NCBI GenBank assembly: GCA_026786155.1 | Contig: JAJAYR010000309.1 | Location: forward strand, 1 to 5,076 | Direction of reading: 5' to 3' | DNA: 5,076 bases | Origin: Pyrinomonadaceae bacterium | Lineage (GTDB): Bacteria; Acidobacteriota; Blastocatellia; Pyrinomonadales; Pyrinomonadaceae | Made by a program: the position numbers and the translations under genes | Shown: positions 1 through 5,076 of the stretch, piece by piece | Layout: every line of letters starts with the position of its first letter | Numbering within the stretch: position 1 is the first letter of the stretch | The notes under the pieces: generated by a model | Told to the model about the DNA's origin: nothing | Database searches by the model: none | The model's input: the letters and a program-made list of their open reading frames with translations, nothing else

Positions 1-542
1 CCACGCCGGTTTTTTCCACCGGAATGTCAAACGGCGGAGCATTTTCGCCGCGTGTCGCTTACGCGCTGCAATTCAAGGCGGCGGCGGTTTATTGCGCTCA
101 GGGCGGCGCGTATATCAATCTCACGAACGTGCCGACCATCTGGAACGTGGCGCAAAACGACGGCAACGAAAACGTCGGCGCGAACGGAAACAACGCTTCT
201 TTGACTTTTTTTCGGATTTTAGCGGCACGTGGAATCACCGCGCGACATAATGTTCACCTCGCCTCGCCGCTTTACCCGCAGCGTTTTGCCAGAATTCCGG
301 GTTTGACTCTCACCGATTCGCAAATTATTTTCGACAGTTTGAAAAACAACGATTTTCTCGACCGGGAAAATTATCTGCGCCAAAATCCGGCGATTTCAAA
401 TTGGCAAAGCGTGATTCCTGCAATCTACGCACCGTATTATCAAATAATCAGAAGCCAACTCGATGTCAGCTTTGCGGAACACGAGTATTTCAGCGATAAC
501 GACGGACAAGTTATCGCCTTTTTCAATGCTCAAACTCCATAA
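1..542 (+). CDS. Alpha/beta-hydrolase-like protein, C-terminal part (5' end outside window)
   Basis: The frame is open from position 3 with no stop before TAA at 540-542, so this is the 3' part of a longer gene; the ATG at 24 lies inside a motif and is not taken as the start. Read from position 3, the protein begins with residues TPVFSTGMSNGG. GMSNG fits the GxSxG nucleophile elbow of alpha/beta hydrolases, with the serine codon at 27-29. A short strand-like stretch and 'VPTIW' precede NDG (Asp codon 159-161), and AEHEYF (His codon 480-482) lies near the C-terminus. The order Ser, Asp, His is the expected triad order, as in poly(3-hydroxybutyrate) depolymerase/feruloyl-esterase type hydrolases. 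The substrate cannot be read from this fragment, and export cannot be judged because the N-terminus is missing. Fold assignment is moderately sure; the Asp and His assignments are inference from position. Confidence 0.6.
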   Translation, partial: TPVFSTGMSNGGAFSPRVAYALQFKAAAVYCAQGGAYINLTNVPTIWNVAQNDGNENVGANGNNASLTFFRILAARGITARHNVHLASPLYPQRFARIPGLTLTDSQIIFDSLKNNDFLDRENYLRQNPAISNWQSVIPAIYAPYYQIIRSQLDVSFAEHEYFSDNDGQVIAFFNAQTP

Positions 543-596
543 TTTTTATTTGGAACATAGCCAAAAGACCGTTTGCCGCGCCGGTCAAAGCAAAGC

Positions 597-620
597 GTTT
601 TCATATTTATCTATGAAAAC
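597..620. repeat. Perfect 9-bp inverted repeat, operator- or hairpin-like
   Basis: GTTTTCATA (597-605) and TATGAAAAC (612-620) are exact reverse complements around a 6-base centre TTTATC. No T-run follows, so it does not look like an intrinsic terminator. It lies 55 bases after the hydrolase stop and about 230 bases before the next start. It could be an operator for a dimeric regulator or a stabilising 3' hairpin; the sequence does not decide between them. Confidence 0.5.
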
Positions 621-777
621 ATCTGACAAAATCATATCGTTCGGATTTATAACCGCTGCGACTAAATTTCGACATTTTTTGTTTTATTGCAGTTCGCGCG
701 AAGATTATTCTGCCTGACATAATGGCTGCGCGACAAATTAGACCGCTCACCCGACCGTGAAAAAATTTGACCGCGAG

Positions 778-822
778 AGATGTAAATGGTATTTCTAAAA
801 GAAGTAAATTTACATCTTTTTT
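778..822 (+). terminator. Terminator-like hairpin in the leader of the next gene
   Basis: AGATGTAAAT (778-787) pairs perfectly over 10 bp with ATTTACATCT (808-817). The loop region folds further: 790-796 pairs with 800-806 (one G-U pair) around an AAA loop, giving one long stem with a small internal bulge. TTTTTT (817-822), then C and five more T, follows directly. Shape and T-run match a Rho-independent terminator, though the stem is unusually AT-rich. It ends only 15 bases before the Shine-Dalgarno sequence of the gene at 850. It therefore either stops read-through from the hydrolase gene with a promoter overlapping it, or lies in the leader RNA and acts as an attenuator. Structure is seen; role is inferred. 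Confidence 0.6.
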
Positions 823-837
823 CTTTTTAAACAATTC

Positions 838-843
838 AGGAGG
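838..843 (+). promoter_or_regulatory. Ribosome binding site of the copper-amine-oxidase-like gene
   Basis: AGGAGG is a full-consensus Shine-Dalgarno sequence, 6 bases before the ATG at 850. It fixes that start, and the signal peptide immediately after the ATG agrees. Confidence 0.9.
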
Positions 844-849
844 CAGTTA

Positions 850-2646
850 ATGAAACAGTTAAATCGCGTTCTTTCCGGTTTGGGTCTCGGTCTGATTTTG
901 ACGACATCGAGCTTGGCGGGTATAAGCGAAAACGAAAGTGTGCCGAAACGTGAAAAACGGGCGCAGCAGCGCGTCGAAATAAAAGTTACCCCTTGGGGAC
1001 GAACGCAGGCGGAAGTTGACGCGGCAAACGCCCGCGTCGAACGCAGCGCGGAAGTGCAGAAGGAATTAGGCGGCACGCGCTATCGCCTGCTCGAATCGAG
1101 CTACATCGAAAACGAAGTCAAAGGACAACCGGCGCAGATTCCGGCACGGTTTCGCGTCGTTTTTTACGATTACACGAACGACCGGACGATAATCGCCGAA
1201 AGCGGTTTTGACAGCGCATCGCCCGTCGTCGTGCGGCAGGAATTTTATCAGCCGAATCCGAACGACGAAGAATTTGCCGAAGCCGTGCGGATTTTGCAGG
1301 GCGACGCGAGATTCGGCGGGCTAATGCGCGGCGATCAAGTTCGCACTTTTCGCCCGATGCCGCCCGTTACCGTTTTGAGCGGAACGACCGAAAGATTAGT
1401 CAATATCGGCATCGAAGGACTGAGCGACACGACCAATAACGAAGTGGTCAGCGTCAGCATCAACCGCGCCGAAGTTCTCCGCTATGACCGACGCGCACCG
1501 GAAACGTCGAGTGCCGCGCCCGATGCCTGCGGAATTCCCAGCGCGGGACAAGCGACGACTTCGCGCGGAACCGCCGGACAATATCAATTATCGGTGATGC
1601 AGGAGAGAAACATTTTGTGGGAAATGCTCGTCATTCGCCCCGCCGCGTCTTCGGGAACGATGGCTTCGGGCATCGAAATCCGCGACGTCAAATATAAAGG
1701 CAAATCGGTTCTCAAACGCGGACACGCGCCGGTTTTGAATGTTCAATACACTCCGCGTCCCGGCGAAGGCAGCTGCGGACCGTATCGTGATTGGCAATAT
1801 GAAGAAGGCGCGTTCAACGCGCCGGCGACCGGCGCGACTTATCCGAACGGCACGGGCGGCGGAATTGTCGTTCTCGCCGACGGGCAAACCGCGACGACGG
1901 CTTTGGACACGGGCATTGATACGGGAAATTTTCGCGGCGTGGCGATTTACAAACAAAACGACGAAATCGTGCTGATTTCGGAGATGAACGCCGGTTGGTA
2001 TCGCTACATTATGGAATGGCGATTTGCCAACGACGGCACGATTCGCCCGCGTTACGGCTTTGGCGCGACTAATAACAACTGCGTTTGCTTTCGCCACAAT
2101 CACCACGTCTATTGGCGTTTCGACTTCGACATCGTAAATCCGAATAATAAAGTTTTTCAGGTTGAAAAAGGGCGCAAATTCTTGCAGCCGATTACGAACG
2201 AAATTACTCGCCTGAAAAGTATCCAAACGAATCGCAGCCTTTTGATTCAAAATTCGACCGGCGACGAAGCCTATCTGTTAGCTCCGAACAAAACCGACGG
2301 CGACGCTATTTTCCAATATCCCGAAACCGGCGCGACGACGGATTACGGGCGCAGCGATTTTTGGGTTTTGCGCTATAAGAATGTCGCGGGCGGCTCGAAC
2401 GTGCAGAACGAGATTGACGACGGCTGGAGTTCCATCGGCGGAAACTGCACGGCGACGAGCGGAAGCTGCATCAACATCACGCCGTTTCTCAACAACGAAT
2501 CGGTTGTTAATCAGGATGTCGTCGTTTGGTATGGAGCGCATTTCGTCCACGCCGACGGTGCAAATTTGCTGAATCCCGACCGCAGCCCTTCGATTCTTTC
2601 CGGCTCGCACGTCGTCGGTCCCGACCTGCGTCCGGTTCGCTGGTAA
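850..2646 (+). CDS. Exported copper-amine-oxidase-family protein with an altered cofactor motif
   Basis: 598 residues, with a signal peptide (Lys2, Arg6, hydrophobic 7-19, likely cleavage after Ser-Leu-Ala23), so it should act outside the cytoplasmic membrane. The middle region (about 130-215, including NDEEFAEAVRIL) resembles the N-terminal N3-type domain of copper amine oxidases. From about 255 on it follows the large beta-sandwich domain (SGIEIRDVKYKGKSVL). Aligned by eye with the family: YRD with Asp314 at the catalytic-base position; Tyr384 in NAGWYRYIMEW at the position that becomes topaquinone (usual form TxxNY(D/E)Y); His416 and His418 as the HxH copper pair; His567 in VWYGAHFVH as the third copper ligand; and a terminal GPDLRPVRW like the family's SLRPVGF. 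The family oxidises primary amines to aldehydes, with H2O2 and ammonia. Here the Asn before and the acidic residue after the tyrosine are Trp383 and Arg385, so activity is uncertain. Six cysteines (227, 309, 411, 413, 533, 540) suit a secreted protein. A terminator follows, so it is probably monocistronic. Confidence 0.75.
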   Translation: MKQLNRVLSGLGLGLILTTSSLAGISENESVPKREKRAQQRVEIKVTPWGRTQAEVDAANARVERSAEVQKELGGTRYRLLESSYIENEVKGQPAQIPARFRVVFYDYTNDRTIIAESGFDSASPVVVRQEFYQPNPNDEEFAEAVRILQGDARFGGLMRGDQVRTFRPMPPVTVLSGTTERLVNIGIEGLSDTTNNEVVSVSINRAEVLRYDRRAPETSSAAPDACGIPSAGQATTSRGTAGQYQLSVMQERNILWEMLVIRPAASSGTMASGIEIRDVKYKGKSVLKRGHAPVLNVQYTPRPGEGSCGPYRDWQYEEGAFNAPATGATYPNGTGGGIVVLADGQTATTALDTGIDTGNFRGVAIYKQNDEIVLISEMNAGWYRYIMEWRFANDGTIRPRYGFGATNNNCVCFRHNHHVYWRFDFDIVNPNNKVFQVEKGRKFLQPITNEITRLKSIQTNRSLLIQNSTGDEAYLLAPNKTDGDAIFQYPETGATTDYGRSDFWVLRYKNVAGGSNVQNEIDDGWSSIGGNCTATSGSCINITPFLNNESVVNQDVVVWYGAHFVHADGANLLNPDRSPSILSGSHVVGPDLRPVRW

Positions 2647-2668
2647 CATTTTCAAATTACTGAAATAG

Positions 2669-2702
2669 AAAAGACGGGTCTTTTAACAAGCCCGTCTTTT
2701 TT
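2669..2702 (+). terminator. Strong Rho-independent terminator after the amine-oxidase-like gene
   Basis: AAAAGACGGG (2669-2678) pairs over 10 bp with CCCGTCTTTT (2691-2700), with a 12-base loop region, and the T-run continues to 2702. The GC-rich core GACGGG/CCCGTC and six T after the last C are classic. The A-run on the left arm would let it work on the other strand too. It starts 22 bases after the stop codon and separates this gene from meaB. Confidence 0.92.
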
Positions 2703-2745
2703 ATTTTCGTAAATCATCAAAACTCGACAATTTTCGGTTTATGCT

Positions 2746-3744
2746 TTGGCTATTTTTCAGAAAAGTGAGAAAATCAGCACTATTGATTTTGTTCCAATCT
2801 CTAAAATAATTGTGGATTCAGCAAACTTATCCGAAAAACTCTTGCAAGGCGACACCCGAAGCGTAGCGAGAGCGATTACCATCGTTGAAAATAACTCGAA
2901 AGCCGCGTCAGATTTGATGAAGGCGATTTTTCCGAAAACGGGAAACGCGCTCGTCATCGGCATTACGGGTGCGCCCGGCGCGGGCAAATCTTCGCTCGTG
3001 GACAAGCTGGCTTTTTACTATAAAAACAAAGGCGAACGCATCGGAATCGTCTGCGTTGACCCGTCAAGCCCGTTTTCCGGCGGCGCGATTTTGGGCGACC
3101 GAATCCGAATGTCCACGCTCGGATTAGACAAAAATATCTTTATTCGTTCGATGGCGACGCGCGGCAATCTCGGCGGACTTTCCCGCGCGACGGTTGACGC
3201 GGTGGCGATTTTAGACGCGGCGGGTTTCGATAAAGTTATCGTCGAAACCGTCGGAGTCGGGCAGGACGAAGTGGAAATCGTCAAAACGGCGGACGTTTCC
3301 GTCGTCGTTCTCGTTCCCGGAATGGGCGACGATATTCAGGCGATAAAAGCCGGAATTATGGAAATCGGCGACGTTTTCGTCATCAACAAAGCCGACCGCG
3401 AAGGCGTTCTGCGAACTGAAAAAGAACTCGAAGCATTGCTCACGCTGGCGATGCGTCCCGATTTCTGGAATCCGCCGATTATCAAAACCGTCGCCACCGA
3501 ATCGAAAGGCATCGAAGATTTATCGAAAGCCATCGAAAGCTATTACGAATTTCAAAAAAAGGGCGAAAATTTAGAGCGGCGCAAAGCGATTGCGAAATGG
3601 CGGTTGCTGGAATTATTGCAGGAAAGACTTTTGGCGGACATTTTGAATCGCAACGGAACGGGCGCGAAATTAGACAGATTGGCGCAGGAAATCGCGGAGA
3701 AGCGAAATAATCCTTATTCGGCGGTTGAAGAGATTTTGAAATGA
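2746..3744 (+). CDS. meaB: Methylmalonyl-CoA mutase-associated GTPase MeaB (ArgK/MMAA family)
   Basis: Cytoplasmic SIMIBI-class GTPase. Known members bind methylmalonyl-CoA mutase, gate loading of adenosylcobalamin and protect the enzyme from inactivation. Motifs seen (numbered from the TTG): Walker A GAPGAGKS at 75-82; VDPSSPFSGGAILGDR at 104-119; ETVGVGQ at 167-173; LVPGMGDDIQAIKAGIMEI at 189-207; and the guanine-specificity motif NKAD at 214-217. A helical C-terminal tail (about 275-332) fits the dimerisation region. The length of 332 is normal for the family. The start is uncertain: the frame is closed by TAA at 2710-2712, no ATG lies upstream of the family-conserved part, and TTG 2746 has no Shine-Dalgarno sequence. 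GTG at 2812 would give an N-terminus closer to known members and also lacks one. First gene of the operon, overlapping the next by ATGA (3741-3744); the epimerase of the same pathway is three genes downstream. Confidence 0.95.
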   Translation: MAIFQKSEKISTIDFVPISKIIVDSANLSEKLLQGDTRSVARAITIVENNSKAASDLMKAIFPKTGNALVIGITGAPGAGKSSLVDKLAFYYKNKGERIGIVCVDPSSPFSGGAILGDRIRMSTLGLDKNIFIRSMATRGNLGGLSRATVDAVAILDAAGFDKVIVETVGVGQDEVEIVKTADVSVVVLVPGMGDDIQAIKAGIMEIGDVFVINKADREGVLRTEKELEALLTLAMRPDFWNPPIIKTVATESKGIEDLSKAIESYYEFQKKGENLERRKAIAKWRLLELLQERLLADILNRNGTGAKLDRLAQEIAEKRNNPYSAVEEILK

Positions 3745-4352
3745 AAAGACAAATAATCAATCCTGAAACTTCATATACTTTTTCCGATTATTTCAAACTT
3801 CGCGCCAGCACCGAAGATATTTTAGATTATTTCGGTTATTCAAAAATTAATGAAAGTCTTGTTTTGCCTTTATCAGAAAAGGAAATCGTTAATTTTGACG
3901 TTTTAGACGCGCGGCTCAAAGAACATTTGATTCACATCAGTCTGGAAAATGAATTGACCCGACGCGAGTTTTTGCTTGCGCCGATTTTGTCGGAAGTGCG
4001 ACATATTACGCAGTCTAAATTACGCTCGGAATATTGGTTTGAATTTAATCATCAATTAAGAGGTTCGTTTGATTATCTGTTAAAAAAAGAGAAGAATTTA
4101 GTTATTGCTGAAGCCAAACAATCGGATTTGACTCGTGGATTTACACAACTGGCGGTTGAGATGATTGCTATTGACAAAGCCGAAGCAACCGAAAAACCAA
4201 TAATTTACGGCGCGGTTACGACCGGCGAGGAATGGCGGTTCGGTAAACTCGACCGCCAAACAAAAACCGTCTATCAGGACATCAGACTCATTGTGCTGCC
4301 GACCAACTTGGAAGAAATTATGCGAATCTTAATCGGTATTTTGGAGGACTAA
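3741..4352 (+). CDS. PD-(D/E)XK nuclease-fold protein of unknown role
   Basis: 203 residues. The core is GSFDYLL, then VIAEAK, then TQLAVEM: Asp111, Glu124-x-Lys126 and Gln136 give the D...ExK...Q pattern of PD-(D/E)XK nuclease-like proteins. Upstream Glu70 and the segment RREFLLAPIL (75-84) could supply the first helix. The C-terminal half (YGAVTTGEEWRFGKL, then LEEIMRILIGILED) resembles small hypothetical proteins I recall from cyanobacteria; this is memory, not a search. No membrane segment or signal peptide is visible. The start ATG overlaps the meaB stop (ATGA), with GAAGAGA at 3727-3733 as a plausible ribosome binding site. Base use is more AT-rich than meaB: 60-base blocks counted by hand gave 28-42% GC here against about 52% in meaB. 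This suggests a later arrival in a metabolic operon. Target and function cannot be named. Confidence 0.7.
   Translation: MKRQIINPETSYTFSDYFKLRASTEDILDYFGYSKINESLVLPLSEKEIVNFDVLDARLKEHLIHISLENELTRREFLLAPILSEVRHITQSKLRSEYWFEFNHQLRGSFDYLLKKEKNLVIAEAKQSDLTRGFTQLAVEMIAIDKAEATEKPIIYGAVTTGEEWRFGKLDRQTKTVYQDIRLIVLPTNLEEIMRILIGILED
4343..4347 (+). promoter_or_regulatory. Shine-Dalgarno sequence in front of the epimerase-like stub
   Basis: GGAGG lies 6 bases before the ATG at 4354 and inside the last codons of the nuclease-like gene. It is the best ribosome binding site in the downstream half of the operon, yet the frame it serves runs for only 16 codons. This suggests it was once the ribosome binding site of the epimerase gene and now feeds ribosomes into the stub and, by coupling, hicB. 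Confidence 0.75.
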
Positions 4353-4353
4353 A

Positions 4354-4387
4354 ATGAAAATTAATCATCTCGGCATTGCCGCCAAAG
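4354..4387 (+). repeat. 34-bp direct repeat, upstream copy (flanks hicBA)
   Basis: Begins at the stub ATG. It matches 4846-4879 at 32 of 34 positions; the differences are T/C in codon 8 (silent) and G/A in codon 10 (Ala/Thr). Similarity ends sharply at the ATG on the left and after AAAG on the right. The period between copies is 492 bases and spans hicB and hicA. Confidence 0.9.
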
Positions 4388-4404
4388 AGGTTAAAAAATT
4401 ATGA
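4354..4404 (+). pseudogene. 16-codon remnant copying the start of the methylmalonyl-CoA epimerase gene
   Basis: The reading frame encodes MKINHLGIAAKEVKKL and stops at TGA 4402-4404. Its first nine residues, MKINHLGIA, equal those of the intact epimerase at 4846, and the DNA matches 32 of 34 bases. The start is 1 base after the stop of the upstream gene, with GGAGG at optimal spacing. The stop overlaps the hicB ATG at 4401. AAAGAGG (4384-4390) inside the stub probably serves as hicB's own ribosome binding site, with a 10-base spacer. It is read as a broken or duplicated gene start. It may still act as a short leader that delivers ribosomes to hicB. Confidence 0.8.
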
Positions 4405-4625
4405 ATAATTATCGTTTTTCAGTAATTATAGAAAAAGATACGGACGGTTATTTTGCTTCGTGCAATGAACTTCAAGGCTGTTACACGCAAGGCGAAACTT
4501 ACGAAGAGGTTATTGAAAATATGAAGGACGCGATTTCCCTTCACGTCGAAGACAGAATTGAGTCAGGGGAAGAAATTCGGCAACCGCAAACTGTCAGCTT
4601 AACCTTGATGGATTTAGCCGTATGA
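4401..4625 (+). CDS. hicB: HicB-type antitoxin, short form
   Basis: 74 residues with the HicB signature: FSVIIEKDTDGYFASCNELQ, then GCYTQGETYEEVIENMKDAI. This is the degenerate RNase-H-like fold that binds and blocks HicA toxin. The protein ends about 30 residues after the domain and has no room for the C-terminal ribbon-helix-helix or HTH domain found in longer HicB proteins. DNA binding and self-repression are therefore not evident. The start overlaps the stub stop (ATGA at 4401-4404) and the gene overlaps hicA by ATGA (4622-4625), so antitoxin and toxin are translated in sequence, antitoxin first. A dedicated promoter is not clear; it is probably read with the meaB operon. Confidence 0.9.
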   Translation: MNNYRFSVIIEKDTDGYFASCNELQGCYTQGETYEEVIENMKDAISLHVEDRIESGEEIRQPQTVSLTLMDLAV

Positions 4626-4849
4626 GCGAAAAATTACCGCGAGTTACGGCTTCGGAAATTATCAAAGTTTTGGAAAAATGCGGCTTTATTCTGGCGAGAC
4701 AAAGCGGAAGTCATAAAATTTACAAAAATGACGAAGGCGGACGCGCCACCGTTCCGTTTCATTCGGCGAAGATTCTGCATCCGAAAGTTTTGAAAAGTAT
4801 TATGAACGAAGCGAGTTTGAGCATCGAAGATTTGAAAAGATATTTATGA
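4622..4849 (+). CDS. hicA: HicA-type mRNA interferase toxin
   Basis: 75 residues of the YcfA/HicA family, a small double-stranded-RNA-binding-like fold that cleaves mRNA and slows growth when free of HicB. Visible marks: the N-terminal LPRVTASEIIKVLEKCGF helix region; GSHKIY with catalytic His31; TVPFHS (44-49); and the C-terminal helix ending in SIEDLKRYL. All expected elements and the normal length are present, so the toxin looks intact. It starts inside the hicB stop without a clear Shine-Dalgarno sequence and ends inside the epimerase start (ATGA at 4846-4849). This toxin gene is thus translationally joined to a metabolic gene. Confidence 0.92.
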   Translation: MSEKLPRVTASEIIKVLEKCGFILARQSGSHKIYKNDEGGRATVPFHSAKILHPKVLKSIMNEASLSIEDLKRYL

Positions 4850-4879
4850 AAATTAATCATCTCGGCATCGCCACCAAAG
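4846..4879 (+). repeat. 34-bp direct repeat, downstream copy (start of epimerase gene)
   Basis: Partner of 4354-4387, 32/34 identical, forming codons 1-11 of the intact epimerase gene. Unlike the upstream copy it has no GGAGG in front; the bases before it are the end of hicA (AAAAGATATTT). Confidence 0.9.
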
Positions 4880-5076
4880 GAATTGATGAAGCGTTGAAGT
4901 TTTGGGGCGACGCGCTCGGATTGGAAAATGTTCATACGGAAACGGTCGAAGACCAGAAGGTTCGCGTGGCGATGCTGCCGATTGGCGATACGCGGATTGA
5001 ATTGTTGGAAGCAACTTCGGAAGATTCACCGATTGCCAAATTTATCGAAAAACGCGGCGGCGGCATTCATCATATC
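4846..5076 (+). CDS. mce: Methylmalonyl-CoA epimerase, N-terminal 77 residues (runs off the window)
   Basis: Glyoxalase/VOC-fold enzyme that interconverts (R)- and (S)-methylmalonyl-CoA, between propionyl-CoA carboxylase and the B12-dependent mutase served by MeaB. Seen: NHLGIA at 4-9 with His5 as the first metal ligand; ALKFWGDALGL (16-26); IGDTRIELLE (46-55); SPIAKFIEK (61-69); and GGGIHHI (71-77), one of whose histidines should be the next ligand. Known members have about 130-140 residues, so roughly 55-60% is present; the rest lies beyond 5076. The start overlaps the hicA stop by ATGA and has only a weak AAAAGA (4835-4840) before it, so translation probably depends on ribosomes finishing hicA. 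Its first 34 bases are duplicated upstream of hicBA. Confidence 0.93.
   Translation, partial: MKINHLGIATKGIDEALKFWGDALGLENVHTETVEDQKVRVAMLPIGDTRIELLEATSEDSPIAKFIEKRGGGIHHI

Larger units (their letters stand above)
543..849. other. Non-coding gap between hydrolase and copper-amine-oxidase-like gene
   Basis: This 307-base gap contains no convincing gene: open frames crossing it on either strand have no recognisable protein character. It holds a 9-bp inverted repeat (597-620), a weaker 5-bp inverted repeat GACCG/CGGTC (567-571 with 582-586), three GACCG pentamers (741-745, 753-757, 769-773), a long AT-rich hairpin with T-run (778-822), and the ribosome binding site of the next gene (838-843). 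The promoter for the downstream gene is expected here, but no well-matched -35/-10 pair was found. Confidence 0.7.

Noticed and set aside
463..717. 84-codon open frame overlapping the end of the hydrolase gene
   Set aside because: It lies partly within the hydrolase coding region in another frame, has no ribosome binding site, and the protein looks like random translation.
741..773. Three GACCG pentamers in the intergenic gap
   Set aside because: Spacing is irregular (12 and 16 bases) and the word is short; chance is a sufficient explanation.
767..795. Possible promoter TTGACC - 17 bases - TATTTC
   Set aside because: The -10 matches only 3 of 6 consensus bases and overlaps the hairpin; kept as a hypothesis in the findings, not as a feature.
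1588..2250. 220-codon open frame on the - strand inside the amine-oxidase-like gene
   Set aside because: It is antisense to a well-supported coding region with recognisable motifs and is rich in Arg/Ala as expected from the complement; no family features.
2741..2809. 22-codon ATG frame overlapping the meaB start in another frame
   Set aside because: No ribosome binding site, and the frame covers conserved meaB coding sequence; it could be a leader peptide, but nothing supports it.
4328..4355. Possible hicBA promoter with TAAAAT (4350-4355) as -10
   Set aside because: The -10 is good, but no acceptable -35 lies 15-19 bases upstream, and the hexamer is explained by the stop and start codons.
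4354..4879. hicBA flanked by repeats as an insertion sequence, integron cassette or CRISPR-like element
   Set aside because: There is no transposase or integrase, no terminal inverted repeats and no attC-like fold. There are only two repeat copies, and both are coding sequence of the epimerase start.

Overview
The window reads as chromosomal DNA from a mid-GC bacterium. The meaB / methylmalonyl-CoA epimerase pairing, a secreted copper-amine-oxidase-like protein, and a cyanobacteria-style PD-(D/E)XK gene would fit Acidobacteriota (Blastocatellia-like). That placement is a guess from gene content and base composition, not from a marker gene. All supported genes lie on the + strand.

Layout. (1) Positions 1-542 hold the 3' end of an alpha/beta-hydrolase-like gene whose start lies before the window. 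(2) Positions 543-849 are a non-coding gap with two hairpins. The second is a terminator-like stem with a T-run just ahead of the next gene's ribosome binding site. (3) Positions 850-2646 encode an exported 598-residue protein of the copper amine oxidase fold. All three copper histidines, the cofactor tyrosine and a candidate catalytic aspartate can be aligned, but the cofactor consensus around the tyrosine is altered. A strong intrinsic terminator follows. (4) Positions 2746-5076 form one tightly packed transcription unit: meaB (GTPase chaperone of methylmalonyl-CoA mutase), a PD-(D/E)XK nuclease-like gene, a 16-codon stub, hicB, hicA, and the start of the methylmalonyl-CoA epimerase gene, cut by the window end.

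The most notable structure is in region 4. The first 34 bases of the epimerase gene occur twice (4354-4387 and 4846-4879, 32/34 identical) and flank the hicBA toxin-antitoxin pair. The upstream copy keeps a good Shine-Dalgarno sequence but runs into a stop after 16 codons. That stop overlaps the hicB start, hicB overlaps hicA, and hicA overlaps the intact epimerase start, each by ATGA. The simplest reading is that hicBA entered a meaB-epimerase operon at the epimerase start codon, with duplication of the gene's 5' end. The metabolic gene was thereby regenerated and now appears to be translated by coupling to the toxin gene. MeaB and the epimerase serve the propionyl-CoA/methylmalonyl-CoA/succinyl-CoA route. 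The nuclease-like gene and hicBA look like accessory passengers.
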